46,094 nt of DNA from Wenzhouxiangella sp. (GCA_007135935.1 SLIA01000062.1:1-46094), one strand, 5' to 3'. Positions 28,960-43,707 are shown, counted from the stretch's first letter. Notes: a model not told the origin generated them from the sequence alone. Made by a program: numbers and translations.

Positions 28960-30501
28960 TCACTCGAACTCCGGTGGGCGCCGCTGGTCTGTCTCGCGCT
29001 CGTAAACGTGGGCGATCTCGATCAGCACCGGCTCGCTCCAGGCTCGACCAAACAGGGAAAGGCCGACCGGCAGGCCGTCGATTGCGCCCATGGGTACGGT
29101 GATGACCGGATAGCCGGCCCGGGCTGAAGGCGCACTGCTCGAGACCATCAGGTTGTCGCCCAGGGTCAGGTCGGTCATCCACGCCGGCGAACCCGACGGC
29201 GCGGCGATGGCGTCGAGCTCATGCTCATCCATGACACGATCGATGCCTTCCTCCCTGGCCTGCAACTGCATGTGCAGCAGGGCATTGCGATAAATCTCGG
29301 CATCCAGATCCCCGCGCTGCTCGGCCATGAACATCGTACTGCGATCGAAGCGCGCAGTTTCGGCAGGATCCTCGCGCAGGGCCTCCATCATGGCGTCGTA
29401 ATCGGCATGGGGAGCGGCTTCGCCGAGACGCTCGAAATAGGCGTTCATGCCGGCACGGAACTCGTGCAACATCACCTCCAGCGAGACGGCATTGATGTCT
29501 TCTTTCGAAATCTGCTCGATTTCGACGATCTCCGCGCCCAGTTCACGCAACGCCTCGATGGCGCGATGCGTCAGGGCATCGACACGATAGTGCCGACCCA
29601 GCGGTTCGGTGTAGAAGCCGATTCGCCGCCCCTCAAGATCCTCGGCATCGAGGTAACGGGTGTAGTTGTCGCTGCGCCTGTCCTCGACCGGCTCGGTGGC
29701 CGCATCGTCGGGGTCGAGGGCGGCGAGCACGCCCAGCACGACAGCGGCATCCTCGACCGATCGGGTCATGGGGCCGGCACTGTCCATGGTTTCGGAGATG
29801 GGAATGATCCCGGTGCGGCTCCACAAGCCCACCGTGGGCTTGAGCCCGACGATACCGTTGGCCTGGGCCGGGCAGACGATGGAGCCATTGGTCTCGGTGC
29901 CTATGGTGAAAGCCGCGAGGCTGGCCGCCGTGGCCACCGCCGAGCCGGAACTCGAGCCGCACGGATTGCGGGCCGGATCGTAGGCGTTGCCGACCTGTCC
30001 ACCCAATCGACTCCAGCCGCTGGACGAAAACGAACTGTGAAAGTTGGACCACTCGCTGAGATTGTTCTTGCCGAGGATCACCGCGCCGGCCTCACGCAGC
30101 CGCTTGACGATGAATGCATCCTCCGGCGGCACCGACCCCTCCAGCAGTTTCGAGCCGGCCGTGGTCGGCAGATCGGCCGTATCGATGTTGTCCTTGAGCA
30201 TCACCGGAATGCCGTGCAACGGTCCGCGCGCTTGTCCCGCGGCCAGCTCGCGGTCCAGCGATTCGGCCACATCCATGGCTTCGGGGTTGATCGTCAGGAC
30301 CGAATTGAGCCGTGGGCCGTCACGGTCGATGGCCTCGATGCGATCCAGGTAGGCGCGCGTGACCTCGGCAATGGTGTAATCGCCGCGGTCAAAACCGGCG
30401 CGCAGCTCGGCAATGGACTTTTCGGACACATCGGGCAATTCGTCGGCCTGCACCGTGGTACAGGCGAACATCAGAACGGAAAAAAGGGCGAGGTATCGCA
30501 T
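28960..30501 (-). CDS. amidase signature family protein, secreted
   Basis: [84 protein letters not shown]. Confidence 0.92.
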   Translation of the reverse strand: MRYLALFSVLMFACTTVQADELPDVSEKSIAELRAGFDRGDYTIAEVTRAYLDRIEAIDRDGPRLNSVLTINPEAMDVAESLDRELAAGQARGPLHGIPVMLKDNIDTADLPTTAGSKLLEGSVPPEDAFIVKRLREAGAVILGKNNLSEWSNFHSSFSSSGWSRLGGQVGNAYDPARNPCGSSSGSAVATAASLAAFTIGTETNGSIVCPAQANGIVGLKPTVGLWSRTGIIPISETMDSAGPMTRSVEDAAVVLGVLAALDPDDAATEPVEDRRSDNYTRYLDAEDLEGRRIGFYTEPLGRHYRVDALTHRAIEALRELGAEIVEIEQISKEDINAVSLEVMLHEFRAGMNAYFERLGEAAPHADYDAMMEALREDPAETARFDRSTMFMAEQRGDLDAEIYRNALLHMQLQAREEGIDRVMDEHELDAIAAPSGSPAWMTDLTLGDNLMVSSSAPSARAGYPVITVPMGAIDGLPVGLSLFGRAWSEPVLIEIAHVYERETDQRRPPEFE

Positions 30502-30591
30502 TGCAGTGACGTCGGCGGCAATCCAAGGTGAATTCGAGTCGACGAGTGTAACCGACCCCGGGGCCAGACCGACCCCCGGCAAAATCAGCGC

Positions 30592-30619
30592 TTGACACAG
30601 GCAGCGGAGCGTGTATTAA
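30592..30619 (+). promoter_or_regulatory. putative sigma70 promoter of the met leader/operon
   Basis: TTGACA (30592-30597), 16 nt, TATTAA (30614-30619). Confidence 0.7.
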
Positions 30620-30661
30620 ATGTTGCGCATGAATCATGAACGCTGCCACCACTGCATCTGC

Positions 30662-32208
<1,547 letters not shown>

Positions 32209-32209
<1 letters not shown>

Positions 32210-33219
32210 TGGGCGAGCTGAAGACGTTCACGATCGAGCAACCGCCGCCACTGGAAGGCGGCGGTCAGCTCGACTGTCTGGAGATCGGCTACCGCAGCTG
32301 GGGACGACTCGATGCCGGCGCCGGGAACGCCGTGCTGGTCTGCCCGGCGCTGACCGGAGACTCCGACCTGGAGTCCTGGTGGCCCGGGCTGCTCGGCCCC
32401 GGGCGGGCACTGGATCCGAACACCGACTTCATCGTCTGTCCGGATGTGCTCGGCGGCAGCGGCGCAACAAGCGGCCCGCGCAGTTACAAGCGCAGCGGAC
32501 GCCGCTGGCAGCAGCACTTCCCGGCCGTGAGTGTGCGCGACATGGTCGGCGTGCAACAACTGTTGCTCGAACGGCTCGGCGTGCGGCGGCTGAAACTGGT
32601 CATCGGCGGCTCGCTCGGCGGCATGCAGGCACTGGAGTGGGCAGTGGGGCGGCCGGAGAAAGTCGAGGCCGCCACCGTCATCGCCGCCCCGCCGGCCCAG
32701 TCGGCCTGGGCCCGGGCCTTCAACCATGTCCAGCGACGGGCACTTCAAGCGCACGACGATATCGAACTGGCCCGCATGATTGCCATGCTCAGTTACCGGC
32801 ACTGGGACAACATCGACGCGCGCTTTGGTGACAGCGAACAGCACCTGCACTCGGCCGAGGCCTGGCTTGACTACCACGGCAAGGCACTGAAAGCACGCTT
32901 CGACCCGACCAGCTACAGCCGGCTGATGGCGGCCATGGACAGCCACGACGCCGGCCGCGGTCGCGGCGGCTGGCGCGCGGCGCTGGCGGGCACGCACACA
33001 GCCGTGCAGATCATCGCCATCACCTCCGACCTGCTCTATCCGCCGCGCGACCAGCAACAACTGGCCGATGTCCTGCCGGCTGCGCGCCTCGACTGGCTCG
33101 ACGTCCCCCAGGGCCACGACGCCTTCCTGATCGAACAGGACCTGGTCGAATGCCTGGTATCGGATTTTCGGCGGCAACTCGCCGACCCGGCGCGACCATT
33201 ACCGAAAACCTGCCCATGA
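32209..33219 (+). CDS. metX: MetX-type homoserine (or serine) O-acyltransferase
   Basis: FIVCPDVLGGSGATSGP, VIGGSLGGMQALEW, SDLLYPPRDQQQLADVL, GHDAFLI. TGATG overlap with metY. Confidence 0.9.
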
Positions 33220-33348
33220 GCCCCGCCATGGGCAGCCATCATGGGGCACGGCGGCCGACAACGGCTGGTTCGCGCCAAGCCTGTCAACGGGGCGCATCGA
33301 GAAAGATTCCGTCGACGACAATCTGCGACAATTGAACCAATGCTGGCA

Positions 33349-33374
33349 GCATCGGGCTGGCGTCGGCCCGATGC
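33349..33374. other. intergenic hairpin downstream of metX
   Basis: GCATCGGGC-TGGCGTCG-GCCCGATGC: 9 bp perfect stem; no T-run. Confidence 0.4.
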
Positions 33375-33441
33375 CTCGGCACGCGTCGCAGCCTGGCCAC
33401 AACCCGGCAACGAACCAGTCACTACGGGAGCAGCAAAGCGG

Positions 33442-34641
33442 ATGAACGTCGACATCGCCATCATCGGGGCCGGACCGGCCGGACTATGCCTGGCACGCGC
33501 GCTGGGCGGCATGGACCTCGACATCGCCGTGGTCGACCCGGTCGATGAAACCGCACTGGCCAACCCGGCACCGGACGGGCGCGAGATCGCGCTCACCCAC
33601 GCCTCGCGCGCCACGCTGGAAAAGCTGGACGTGTGGTCGCGCATCGACGGCGACGAGATCAGCGATCTCAGGGATGCCTGGGTGTTCGACGGCGAATCGA
33701 GCGAACCGATGCGCATCACCCACGAAGACGGCGAGGCCGAGCAGCTCGGCTGGCTGGTCTCCAACCACCTTATCCGTGCCGCCGCCTGGCAGGCCGCGCG
33801 CGAGTGCGAGGGCATCGAGTGGCTGACCGGCCGCCGGGTGGAATCCACCCTGCCCGGCGAGCATCGGCGCCGACTGGTACTGTCCGACGGCGAACACCTC
33901 GACGCCCGCCTGGTGGTGGCCGCCGACGGGCGTTTTTCCGGCAGCCGGCGCTCGGCCGGCATCGGTGCACGCATGCGCGATTTCGGCAAGTCCATGCTGG
34001 TTGCCCGCATGCAACTGGAGCGCGATCACGATCATGTCGCCTGGGAATGGTTCGGCGACGACCGCACCCTGGCGCTGCTGCCGCTCAACGGCCCGCATGC
34101 CTCGGCCGTCATCACCCTGCCGCATGAACGCATCGGCCAGCTCAAGGCCATGCAGGAGACCGATTTCAATCGCGAGGTCACCGCGCTGTATCGCGAACGC
34201 CTGGGCAACATGACACTGATCGGCGATCGCCACGTCTACCCGCTGGTCGGCGTGTGGCCCGACCGGCTGAGTGCCGAGCGTTTCGCCTGCATCGGCGATG
34301 CCGCCGTGGGCATGCACCCGGTCACCGCCCACGGCTTCAACCTGGGCCTGACCGGCGTCGACCTGCTGGTCGAGGAAATCGGCAAGGCGCGCATTCGCGA
34401 CGGCGACATCGCCAGCCCGCGCCGACTGGCCGCCTACGCGGCACGTCATCGCGCCCACAGCCTGCCGCTCTATACCGCCACGGCCACCGTGGTGGGCCTG
34501 TACACCAGCAACCTGCCGCCGGCCAGGCTGCTCAGGCGAGTCATCCTGCGCACCGCCAACCACCTGCCGCCTTTCCGCCGCGCCATCGCCCGACAACTGA
34601 CCGGCACCGGCGGGCTGATCGAACGCATCGTGCAGCGTTGA
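33442..34641 (+). CDS. FAD-dependent hydroxylase of the UbiH/UbiF/UbiM family
   Basis: MNVDIAIIGAGPAGLCLARAL, DGREIALTHASRATLEKL, FACIGDAAVGMHPVTAHGFNLGL. Confidence 0.85.
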   Translation: MNVDIAIIGAGPAGLCLARALGGMDLDIAVVDPVDETALANPAPDGREIALTHASRATLEKLDVWSRIDGDEISDLRDAWVFDGESSEPMRITHEDGEAEQLGWLVSNHLIRAAAWQAARECEGIEWLTGRRVESTLPGEHRRRLVLSDGEHLDARLVVAADGRFSGSRRSAGIGARMRDFGKSMLVARMQLERDHDHVAWEWFGDDRTLALLPLNGPHASAVITLPHERIGQLKAMQETDFNREVTALYRERLGNMTLIGDRHVYPLVGVWPDRLSAERFACIGDAAVGMHPVTAHGFNLGLTGVDLLVEEIGKARIRDGDIASPRRLAAYAARHRAHSLPLYTATATVVGLYTSNLPPARLLRRVILRTANHLPPFRRAIARQLTGTGGLIERIVQR

Positions 34642-34652
34642 CCGGCGCTGGA

Positions 34653-34686
34653 TTCACCACGGAGACACGGAGGGCACAGAGAAGAA
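34653..34686. repeat. CACCACGGAGACACGGAGGGCACAGAGAA-type dispersed intergenic sequence
   Basis: ttcaccacggagacacggagggcacagagaagaa; internal ACGGAG reiteration. Confidence 0.45.
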
Positions 34687-34727
34687 CTGACTGACAGGTC
34701 GCCTTTCAAACTCCTCCCAGCATTCGC

Positions 34728-34930
34728 AGCGGGCGGTGCCTGGCCGATCTCCGCCCGACCGGGTGGCGGAATCAGGCATCTCGTTCTCCCCGAACCATCC
34801 ACCGCGTCAACCGCTGAATCGAAGGCATCCAGACAAGGGTCAAGCGTGCCGACGCCGGGGCTACGGAACCCCGATCCATCGACCCGGCCGATCACCCGAT
34901 CAGGCGGTGAGCGGCCAGGCACCACCCGCT
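34728..34930. repeat. inverted-repeat element, copy 1
   Basis: Left end agcgggcggtgcctggccgatctccgcccgaccgggtg; right end is the reverse complement of agcgggtggtgcctggccgctcaccgcctgatcgggtg. Confidence 0.7.
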
Positions 34931-34969
34931 GCCCAACACCTTATCTTCCAACCCACTCCCACCTGTCAG

Positions 34970-35184
34970 AGCGGGTGGCGTTCGGGCGGGCACGGCCTGG
35001 AGCGGGTGCGGCAGCTGGCAACCACGCTCGTCCCAAGCCATCAAACTCTTCGGATGCCCGAACGAAGTCGCAGGGATTTCGGCGGCACCCGCCTAATCTT
35101 GCCGACACCAGGGCCACCTGAACCCAGCCCGTCGACACGGCCGATCACCCGCGCAAGGCCGTGCCCGCCCGAACACCACCCGCT
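34970..35184. repeat. inverted-repeat element, copy 2
   Basis: Left end agcgggtggcgttcgggcgggcacggcct (34970-34998) vs right end aggccgtgcccgcccgaacaccacccgct (35156-35184): 29 bp with one mismatch. The right half is homologous to copy 1 (tgccgac..ccgatcacccg). Confidence 0.75.
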
Positions 35185-35197
35185 ATGGCACCACCCC

Positions 35198-36640
35198 TCA
35201 ACTTCCGGGGCCACACTCCATGCACCGATCAGTCATCTCCGGCCCCAGCCTGAGCTTGTGATTGAGATCCCTGAGCGCGGTGCGAAGCCCTTCCTCGATC
35301 ACCGGGTGGTAGAACGGCATGTCGAGCATGTCGGCCACCTTCATGCCCTGCTGCGCCGACCAGGCCAGCAGATGGCCGATATGTTCCGCCGCCGGGCCGA
35401 ACATTTCCGCCCCCATGAAACGGCCCGAGCCGTGCTCGCCATAGACGCGCAACAGGCCGCGGTTCTGCCCCATCACCCGGCTGCGCCCCTGGTCGGAAAA
35501 GTCGACCGAACCGACCTCGTAGCACCCCCGGCAGCGCTCGTCGACTTCCTGGATGGTCAGCCCGGCGGTGGCGATCTGAGGATCGGAAAACACCACTGCC
35601 AGCGGCGTGCGCCGATGCCCCACCCGTACCTTGGGCCAGCGCCCGGCGTTGGTGCCGGCAATGCCGCCCTCGTCGGCCGCCTCGTGCAACAGCGGCAGGT
35701 GATTGTTGGCGTCGCCGGCGATAAAGATATGCGAGTCACCGCACTGCATGGTCCACGGGTCGAACAACGGCATGCCATGATCATCCAGCGCCAGGCCGGT
35801 GTGTTCCAGGCCCAGCGAGTCCACATTGGGCCGGCGACCGGTAGCGGCGAGCAGGTAGTCGAAGCACTCGGTGCGCTCGGTGCCGTCCTCGACGAAGGTG
35901 ATCTCCACGCCGCCCTCGGTCTCGTTGATCGACTCGACGGTGGCATCGGGATCGAGCGGAAACTCCTCGTTGAAGGTCTCGAGCGCAATCTGCCGGATTT
36001 CCTCGTCGCGGATCGGGCCGATAGCACCCCCGACACCGAACATACGCACCCGCACCCCGAGTCGCGCCAGCGCCTGACCCAGCTCCAGCCCGATCACGCC
36101 GGGGCCAAACACGGCCACCGACTCAGGCAGATCGGCCCACTCGAAGACATCGTCGCTGGTGACCAGCCGCTTGCCGGCCGCTTTCAGAAAATCGGGAACA
36201 TGGGTACGCGAGCCGGTCGCGATGACGACGCGGTCAGCCCGAACCCAGTGCCCATCACCCACACGCAGGGTATGCGCATCCTCGAAACGCGCCATCCCCT
36301 CCAGGCGGTCGGATGCCGGGATGCGCTCGACCGATTTGAGCACGCCGCCGACAAAGCGGTCGCGCTCGCGCCGCACCCGCTCGAGCACGGCCTTGCCATC
36401 AATGCCCACTTCGTGTACGACGATACCGAACTGTTCGGCATGGCGGGCGTGATGGGCGGCATCAGCGGCCGCGATCAACAACTTGCTGGGCATGCAACCG
36501 ACGCGCGCACAGGTGGTGCCGAACTGCTGACCCTCGATCAGAACCGCGCGCTCGGCATGCTTGCGGGCCTGGCGGTAGGCCACCATGCCGGCGGTACCAC
36601 CGCCGATGACCGCCACATCTGCCTGGTGTTCGCTGATCAT
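35198..36640 (-). CDS. dihydrolipoyl dehydrogenase-like pyridine nucleotide-disulfide oxidoreductase
   Basis: ADVAVIGGGTAGMVAYRQA; redox-active GTTCARVGCMPSKLL; C-terminal dimerization domain LDMPFYHPVIEEGLRTAL. Confidence 0.88.
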   Translation of the reverse strand: MISEHQADVAVIGGGTAGMVAYRQARKHAERAVLIEGQQFGTTCARVGCMPSKLLIAAADAAHHARHAEQFGIVVHEVGIDGKAVLERVRRERDRFVGGVLKSVERIPASDRLEGMARFEDAHTLRVGDGHWVRADRVVIATGSRTHVPDFLKAAGKRLVTSDDVFEWADLPESVAVFGPGVIGLELGQALARLGVRVRMFGVGGAIGPIRDEEIRQIALETFNEEFPLDPDATVESINETEGGVEITFVEDGTERTECFDYLLAATGRRPNVDSLGLEHTGLALDDHGMPLFDPWTMQCGDSHIFIAGDANNHLPLLHEAADEGGIAGTNAGRWPKVRVGHRRTPLAVVFSDPQIATAGLTIQEVDERCRGCYEVGSVDFSDQGRSRVMGQNRGLLRVYGEHGSGRFMGAEMFGPAAEHIGHLLAWSAQQGMKVADMLDMPFYHPVIEEGLRTALRDLNHKLRLGPEMTDRCMECGPGS

Positions 36641-36723
36641 GTGCTTCTCCTCGGGGCTGCGGGATGGATAAAGGATCGTTGTAACATGAGACAAATGATC
36701 ATCTTATACGCACTTGCAGGCAC

Positions 36724-36978
36724 ATGGCCCGACTGAAACTCGATCTCCACCCGATCTTCAACCGTGGCCGCCAGATCGACGAAGCACTGGACGAAGCGTT
36801 CGACGAGGCCGAACGCAAGAAGATCAAGACCGTGGAGATCATCCCGGGCAAGGGGTCCGGCCAGCTCAAGAAACGGGTGCTCAAGTACCTGGAGCAGCCC
36901 GCGGTCAAGTCACGCTATCACCGCGTCGAAAAGGATTCGAAAAACTTCGGACGGGTATTCGTGCACTTCCGCCACTGA
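36724..36978 (+). CDS. Smr-domain small protein
   Basis: LDLHPIFNRGRQIDEALDEAFDEAERKKIKTVEIIPGKGSGQLKKRVLKYLEQ. Confidence 0.82.
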   Translation: MARLKLDLHPIFNRGRQIDEALDEAFDEAERKKIKTVEIIPGKGSGQLKKRVLKYLEQPAVKSRYHRVEKDSKNFGRVFVHFRH

Positions 36979-37017
36979 GCAAGCGAGCGCTGCAACAGCG
37001 GCTGCACTCAAGCCCGA

Positions 37018-37632
37018 TCACCCCGGCTGGCGACGGAACAGGTACTCCTGCATGCCACCGCCAAGCAACATGGTGCGCTCATGGGAAAACCCGGGCATGC
37101 ACTGCTCGAGATCACGTGCACTGTAGCGCGGCGCCGGAACCTGCTGGTCCTCGACGACAACGGCTTCGAGCATTCCCCGGCCGACAGGCGTCAGGCACAA
37201 CGGCGTGGCCGGCATGGACCGGGCCGAGTACTCGATCAGGGCATGCACTCGGCATCCGGGCCGGCACCGCGGCGCCAGTTCGGCCAGGATCGCGCCGATC
37301 TGGTCGGTCGACAGGTAGTTGAACAGGTTCCAGCACAGCACCAGGTCGAGCCCCTCGTCGCCTGCCGGTGGCAGAGCCGACCTGACCAGGGCAGAGAATT
37401 CCCCGGCCTCGAGCCGATCCAGCCCGCTCCCCGCCCCGACCCTAAGCGCCATGACGTCGAGCCGGCAACGGAATTCACTCAACAGCGAAACGGTGCCCGA
37501 ACGCACGACACCGAGATCGAGCACCACGTGACGGCGCTCATCATCGAGTGCACCAATGGCAGTCTCGAACAGCGGCACACGCAGTTCGAGCTGCTCCGGT
37601 TCAGGCAACGGTTCGGCACCGGCTGCGGTCAT
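37018..37632 (-). CDS. hypothetical, methyltransferase-like fold suspected
   Basis: HVVLDLGVVRSGTVSLLSEF, LDLVLCWNLFNYLSTDQIGAILAELAPRCRPGCRVHAL. Confidence 0.45.
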   Translation of the reverse strand: MTAAGAEPLPEPEQLELRVPLFETAIGALDDERRHVVLDLGVVRSGTVSLLSEFRCRLDVMALRVGAGSGLDRLEAGEFSALVRSALPPAGDEGLDLVLCWNLFNYLSTDQIGAILAELAPRCRPGCRVHALIEYSARSMPATPLCLTPVGRGMLEAVVVEDQQVPAPRYSARDLEQCMPGFSHERTMLLGGGMQEYLFRRQPG

Positions 37633-37655
37633 CGGTCAGCGGATTGACCGGCCGC

Positions 37656-38222
37656 TCAGGGTTTCGGTGGCGCGTTGTCGGCCGGTGCCGGCTTGCCCCC
37701 GCCCGGCTGACCATTCGGCTTGGCTGCCGGCTTGTCCGCTGCACCGGAGCCGTGGCGCGGCGTGGACTTGCCGCCGGCAAACACCTTGCCCAGCGCCTCG
37801 CTGTCGGGGTCCATGTCGATACTGCCGTTGAAACGCGCGCCGTCCTCCAGGCTTACGCGCGGCGAGGCGATGGTGCCCTTGATGCGCGCGCTCTGGCGAA
37901 TCACGACCCGCTCGGAAGCCACCAGGTTGCCGTCCATGCTGCCGTCAACGTAGATGGTGTGAGCATGGATATCGGCGGCTACATCCCCCTGTTCGCCGAT
38001 GGTTACGCTGTGCTTTTTCAGCTCCACTGCCCCCTTGACCCGGCCTTCGATCACCAGGTCCTCATCGCCGCGCAGCGTACCGTCGATTTCGATGGAAGGA
38101 CCGATAACGGCCGTCCTGGCAGCGGTCGCGGGCCCACTTTTGGCCGGGTGACGGGGGGAATCGGATTTGCGATTCTCCGGTGCCGGAGACCGCTCGTCGG
38201 TCTGTTCTCGCTTGTTGAACAT
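37656..38222 (-). CDS. bactofilin family polymer-forming cytoskeletal protein
   Basis: IGPSIEIDGTLRGDEDLVIEGRVKGAVELKKHSVTIGEQGDVAADIHAHTIYVDGSMDGNLVASERVVI. Confidence 0.9.
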   Translation of the reverse strand: MFNKREQTDERSPAPENRKSDSPRHPAKSGPATAARTAVIGPSIEIDGTLRGDEDLVIEGRVKGAVELKKHSVTIGEQGDVAADIHAHTIYVDGSMDGNLVASERVVIRQSARIKGTIASPRVSLEDGARFNGSIDMDPDSEALGKVFAGGKSTPRHGSGAADKPAAKPNGQPGGGKPAPADNAPPKP

Positions 38223-38511
38223 GGGTTGTTTCCGGTGGTTGGGGGGGTAACTATCGTCAAGCTACCCGCGCTTGTCGGAGCGGTCAAGTCCGGTCGCCAC
38301 GCCATCGGGCGTTGTTGCGACAATCGGCACGAAAGGACACCGCGAATGTGCGGCTGCAGGCGACTTACAGGTGCAAAATACAGTAAAGTGATGCTCGGTA
38401 CCAAGAACCTGGGCCACCCGGGCCGGGGCCGGCGGCAAACGCCCAACAACAAACGCTGCCATGCCCCCGAACGGACCGACCGACCAGCAACCAGCGAGTC
38501 AGGCAGATCGC

Positions 38512-39111
38512 ATGACCAGCGACAACCAGATCACACAGCTGCTCAAGCGCTGGCAGGACGGCAAGCGCGAAGCGCTCGACGAGCTCATGCCGCTGGTCCA
38601 CGACCGGCTGCGACGTCTGGCGAGCTCGCAGATGCGCAAGGAGTCCAGCGACAACACGTTGCAAGCCACGGCCCTGGTCAACGAAGCTTACCTGCGGCTG
38701 GCCAAGAGCGAGGTTTCACTCAATGACCGCGCCCATTTCTTTGCCATGGCCGCGCGCATGATGCGACGCATCCTGGTCGATCATGCCCGTTCCCGCAACA
38801 GCGCCCGACGCGGCGCCAATGCCGTTCATGTCACACTTTCCACGCAGGTCATCGACGACAACCCGGCAACCAGCCCGAACAATCAGTTCGAGATCCTGGC
38901 ACTCGACCGTGCCCTCGATTCGCTCGCCGAGCATGACGAGCGCAAGGCCGACATCCTGGTGCTGACCTACTTCGGCGGCATGAGTTGTCGCGAGATCGGC
39001 GTGGTACTCGATATCGCCCCGATCACCGTCAGCCGCGACCTGCGGTTCGCGCGCGCCTGGATCGGCCATCACCTCAACGGCCCGGCCGACGGGAGCACTG
39101 CCACGACATGA
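38512..39111 (+). CDS. ECF-type RNA polymerase sigma factor (TIGR02999-like)
   Basis: QITQLLKRWQDGKREALDELMPLVHDRLRRLAS, LVNEAYLRL, RAHFFAMAARMMRRILVDHARSRNSARRG, MSCREIGVVLDIAPITVSRDLRFARAWI. An alternative ATG lies at 38461. Confidence 0.88.
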   Translation: MTSDNQITQLLKRWQDGKREALDELMPLVHDRLRRLASSQMRKESSDNTLQATALVNEAYLRLAKSEVSLNDRAHFFAMAARMMRRILVDHARSRNSARRGANAVHVTLSTQVIDDNPATSPNNQFEILALDRALDSLAEHDERKADILVLTYFGGMSCREIGVVLDIAPITVSRDLRFARAWIGHHLNGPADGSTATT

Positions 39112-41814
39112 CCGACTGGGCCACTCTCGAGGAATATTTCCGTCACCTGGCGGATCTCGACCCCGAACACCAGGCCCGGGCACTGGAAGAAATCAACAGG
39201 GATTCGCCGGAACTGGCCGAGCAGTTGCGGGGCATGCTGGCGGCAGATGAACAGACCACCATGGAAATCGGTGAGCGCGTGCAGCGCATGGCCTCTTCGG
39301 TGTTGCTCGATGGCGAGCTGGGTACAGGGGACCGCATCGGTCCCTGGTCGGTCCTCGAACTGATCGGTCGCGGCGGAATGGGTACCGTCTACAAGGTCGA
39401 GCGGGCCGACGAACAGTTCCGCCAGGTAGCCGCCTTGAAAGTGGTCAGCAATGTGGCCGACGAAGTGACCTACGAACGCTTCCGGCGCGAACGCCAGATC
39501 CTCGCCCAGCTCAGCCATCCCAATATCGCCGGCCTGATCGACGGCGGCGTCATCGACGACGGTCGTCCGTGGCTGGTGATGGAGTACGTGGAGGGGATGC
39601 GCATCGACCACTGGTGCGACCGCCTGAAACTCGATATCGAGGACCGGCTGCGACTGTTCATGCAGGTACTCGATGCCGTGGAGTTCGCGCATCACAAGCT
39701 CGTGCTGCACAAGGACATCAAGCTTGCCAACATCCTGGTCAACGACAACGGTCAGGTCAGATTGCTGGACTTCGGCACCGCCTCGCTACTGGACGACGAC
39801 GCCGATTCACCCGAGGCAGTCACCCGGATCTTTGCCCTTACCCCGGCATTCGCCAGCCCCGAACAGGTGCGCGGCGAGCCGTTGAGCACGGCCAGCGATA
39901 CCTACAGTCTCGGGGTCGTGCTGTACTGGCTTCTGACCGGCCGCATGCCGCTGCCCGACCGCGCCCGCAATGCCGCCGAGTTCGAACGCATTGTCAGTCT
40001 GCAACTGCCCGAGCGCCCCTCCGCCGCCATCAACGGCACGCCGTTTGATGACGACACGAACAGCATGGCCCGCATTGCCCGCTGCCGCAACAGCACACCG
40101 GCAAAACTGCGTGCACGCCTGCGCGGTGACATCGATGCCATCGTGATGACCTGCCTGCGCAAGGAGCCCGATCGGCGCTATGCCTCCGTCCAGGCACTGC
40201 GCGACGACATCCATGCCTATCTCCACGGTCGCCCGGTCAGCGCCCGGGCCGACTCGAGCACCTACCGCATGGGCCGCTTCCTGCGCCGCAATCGCTGGGC
40301 ATTGGGGGCGAGCACCGGGCTTGTCCTGATCCTGGTGCTGAGCCTGGTGCTGACCATTCAGGGCTACCTGCAGGTCAAGCAGCACAGCAGCGACCTGGAG
40401 CTCGTCGTCGACTTCCATAACCGGCTGATCGAGGGAATCGAACCGCGGGCGCTGGGGCAGGAAGCCCTGTCCTGGCTGGACCGGGAACTGAACGCCGAGG
40501 CCATGCCAGGTGACCCGGTGGACACAGTCAACGTCACGGATCTCGGCCGGCGACTGCTTGATCGCCAGATCCTTTCCGGCACCGACGAGCTCATTGCCAA
40601 TACATTCGACCAACGACCGGAACTGGGCCAGCAGATGCATGTGACGATGGCCCGCCTCTATCGCGGTCTGGAACTCCATCATGGCACCATCAATGCGCTG
40701 AAAGGGGCCGCGGCCATGGCCGAGAAAGCCGGCGACCCGATCAGTGCGTTGCGGATGAGAGCCTTCCTGGCCGACACCTACCACCGGCTCGAAGACTATG
40801 ATCGGGTAGAGCGCATCCTCGACGAGTTATTGACCGACGCCGAGCAAGTCCCGGCCGGAGACGGCCGGGACCAGTTGCTGGCCATCGCACTCAAGGTCCG
40901 CGGCGACATGCTCGAGACCCGCGGCAAGCTCGAGGAGGCCCTGGCCAACTATCGCCGGAGCCTGGAATACCGTCAGGCCCTCGGTGACGGCCACATGATT
41001 CGCGTGGTGCTGCAGGATGTCGCCGTCACGCTCAGTCGCCTCGGTCGCCTCGATGAGTCGCTGGAGGTCACCGAGGAGTTGATCGCAGGCTGGGAACAGG
41101 CGGCAGGCCCCGAACACCCCAGGACCTACGCTGCCAGAAACCTCAAGGCCTCGTTATTGAGCGACCTGGGTCATCTCGATGAAGCACTCGAACTGCAAAG
41201 GGAAATCCACCAGTACCGCCTGGATCAGCTCGGAAGCGAAAGTCAGTTCACCCTGGTGGCACTGAACAATATCGGCGTGACACACCAGCGACTCGGCCGG
41301 CTGGAGCAGGCGCTTGACATATTCGACGAGGTCTATCAACGGCGTGCCGAATTGTTCGGCGAATCCAACTCCTACACCGTTGCCACGGCGATGCGCCGCG
41401 GGGAGACCCTCAAGCGGATGGACCGCATGGAAGAGGCGATTGCCGTGTTCAGCCGCATCATCGAAGTCACCGATTCAGAAGCGACTGGCGACTCCAGTGG
41501 GCTGCTCGCCAGGCTGCACATTGAAGACATCCGGGCTGGCCGGGGTCAACCGGCCGACCCGGTGCAGGCCCGCCAGCTATTCGAGCAACTGGATCAGGCT
41601 TCAAGCCAATGGAGAACACCGGTCAAGGCCTTGCGCATGCTCGGCCGCATTCACGCCGCGAACGAAGACCCGGCTGCGGCCGAACAGGCGTTGCGCGAAG
41701 CGATCGCGCGCCAGACCGGAATTCTTGGAGCGGATCACCCGGACACGCTCGACACGCGCCAGGCCCTGGCCAGGCTGGTCGATACGCGCAAGGACGCGAC
41801 CGACCCGGTCAGCA

Positions 41815-41840
<26 letters not shown>
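39108..41840 (+). CDS. membrane Ser/Thr protein kinase with C-terminal TPR-like repeats
   Basis: [87 protein letters not shown]-like tail. ATGA overlap with the sigma factor. Confidence 0.9.

Positions 41841-43703
<1,863 letters not shown>

Positions 43704-43707
<4 letters not shown>

Noticed and set aside
29221-30531. 436 aa plus-strand ORF
   Set aside because: Antisense shadow of the amidase gene.
34736-36736. 666 aa plus-strand ORF
   Set aside because: Antisense to the Lpd-like gene and running through the inverted-repeat elements; no domain seen.
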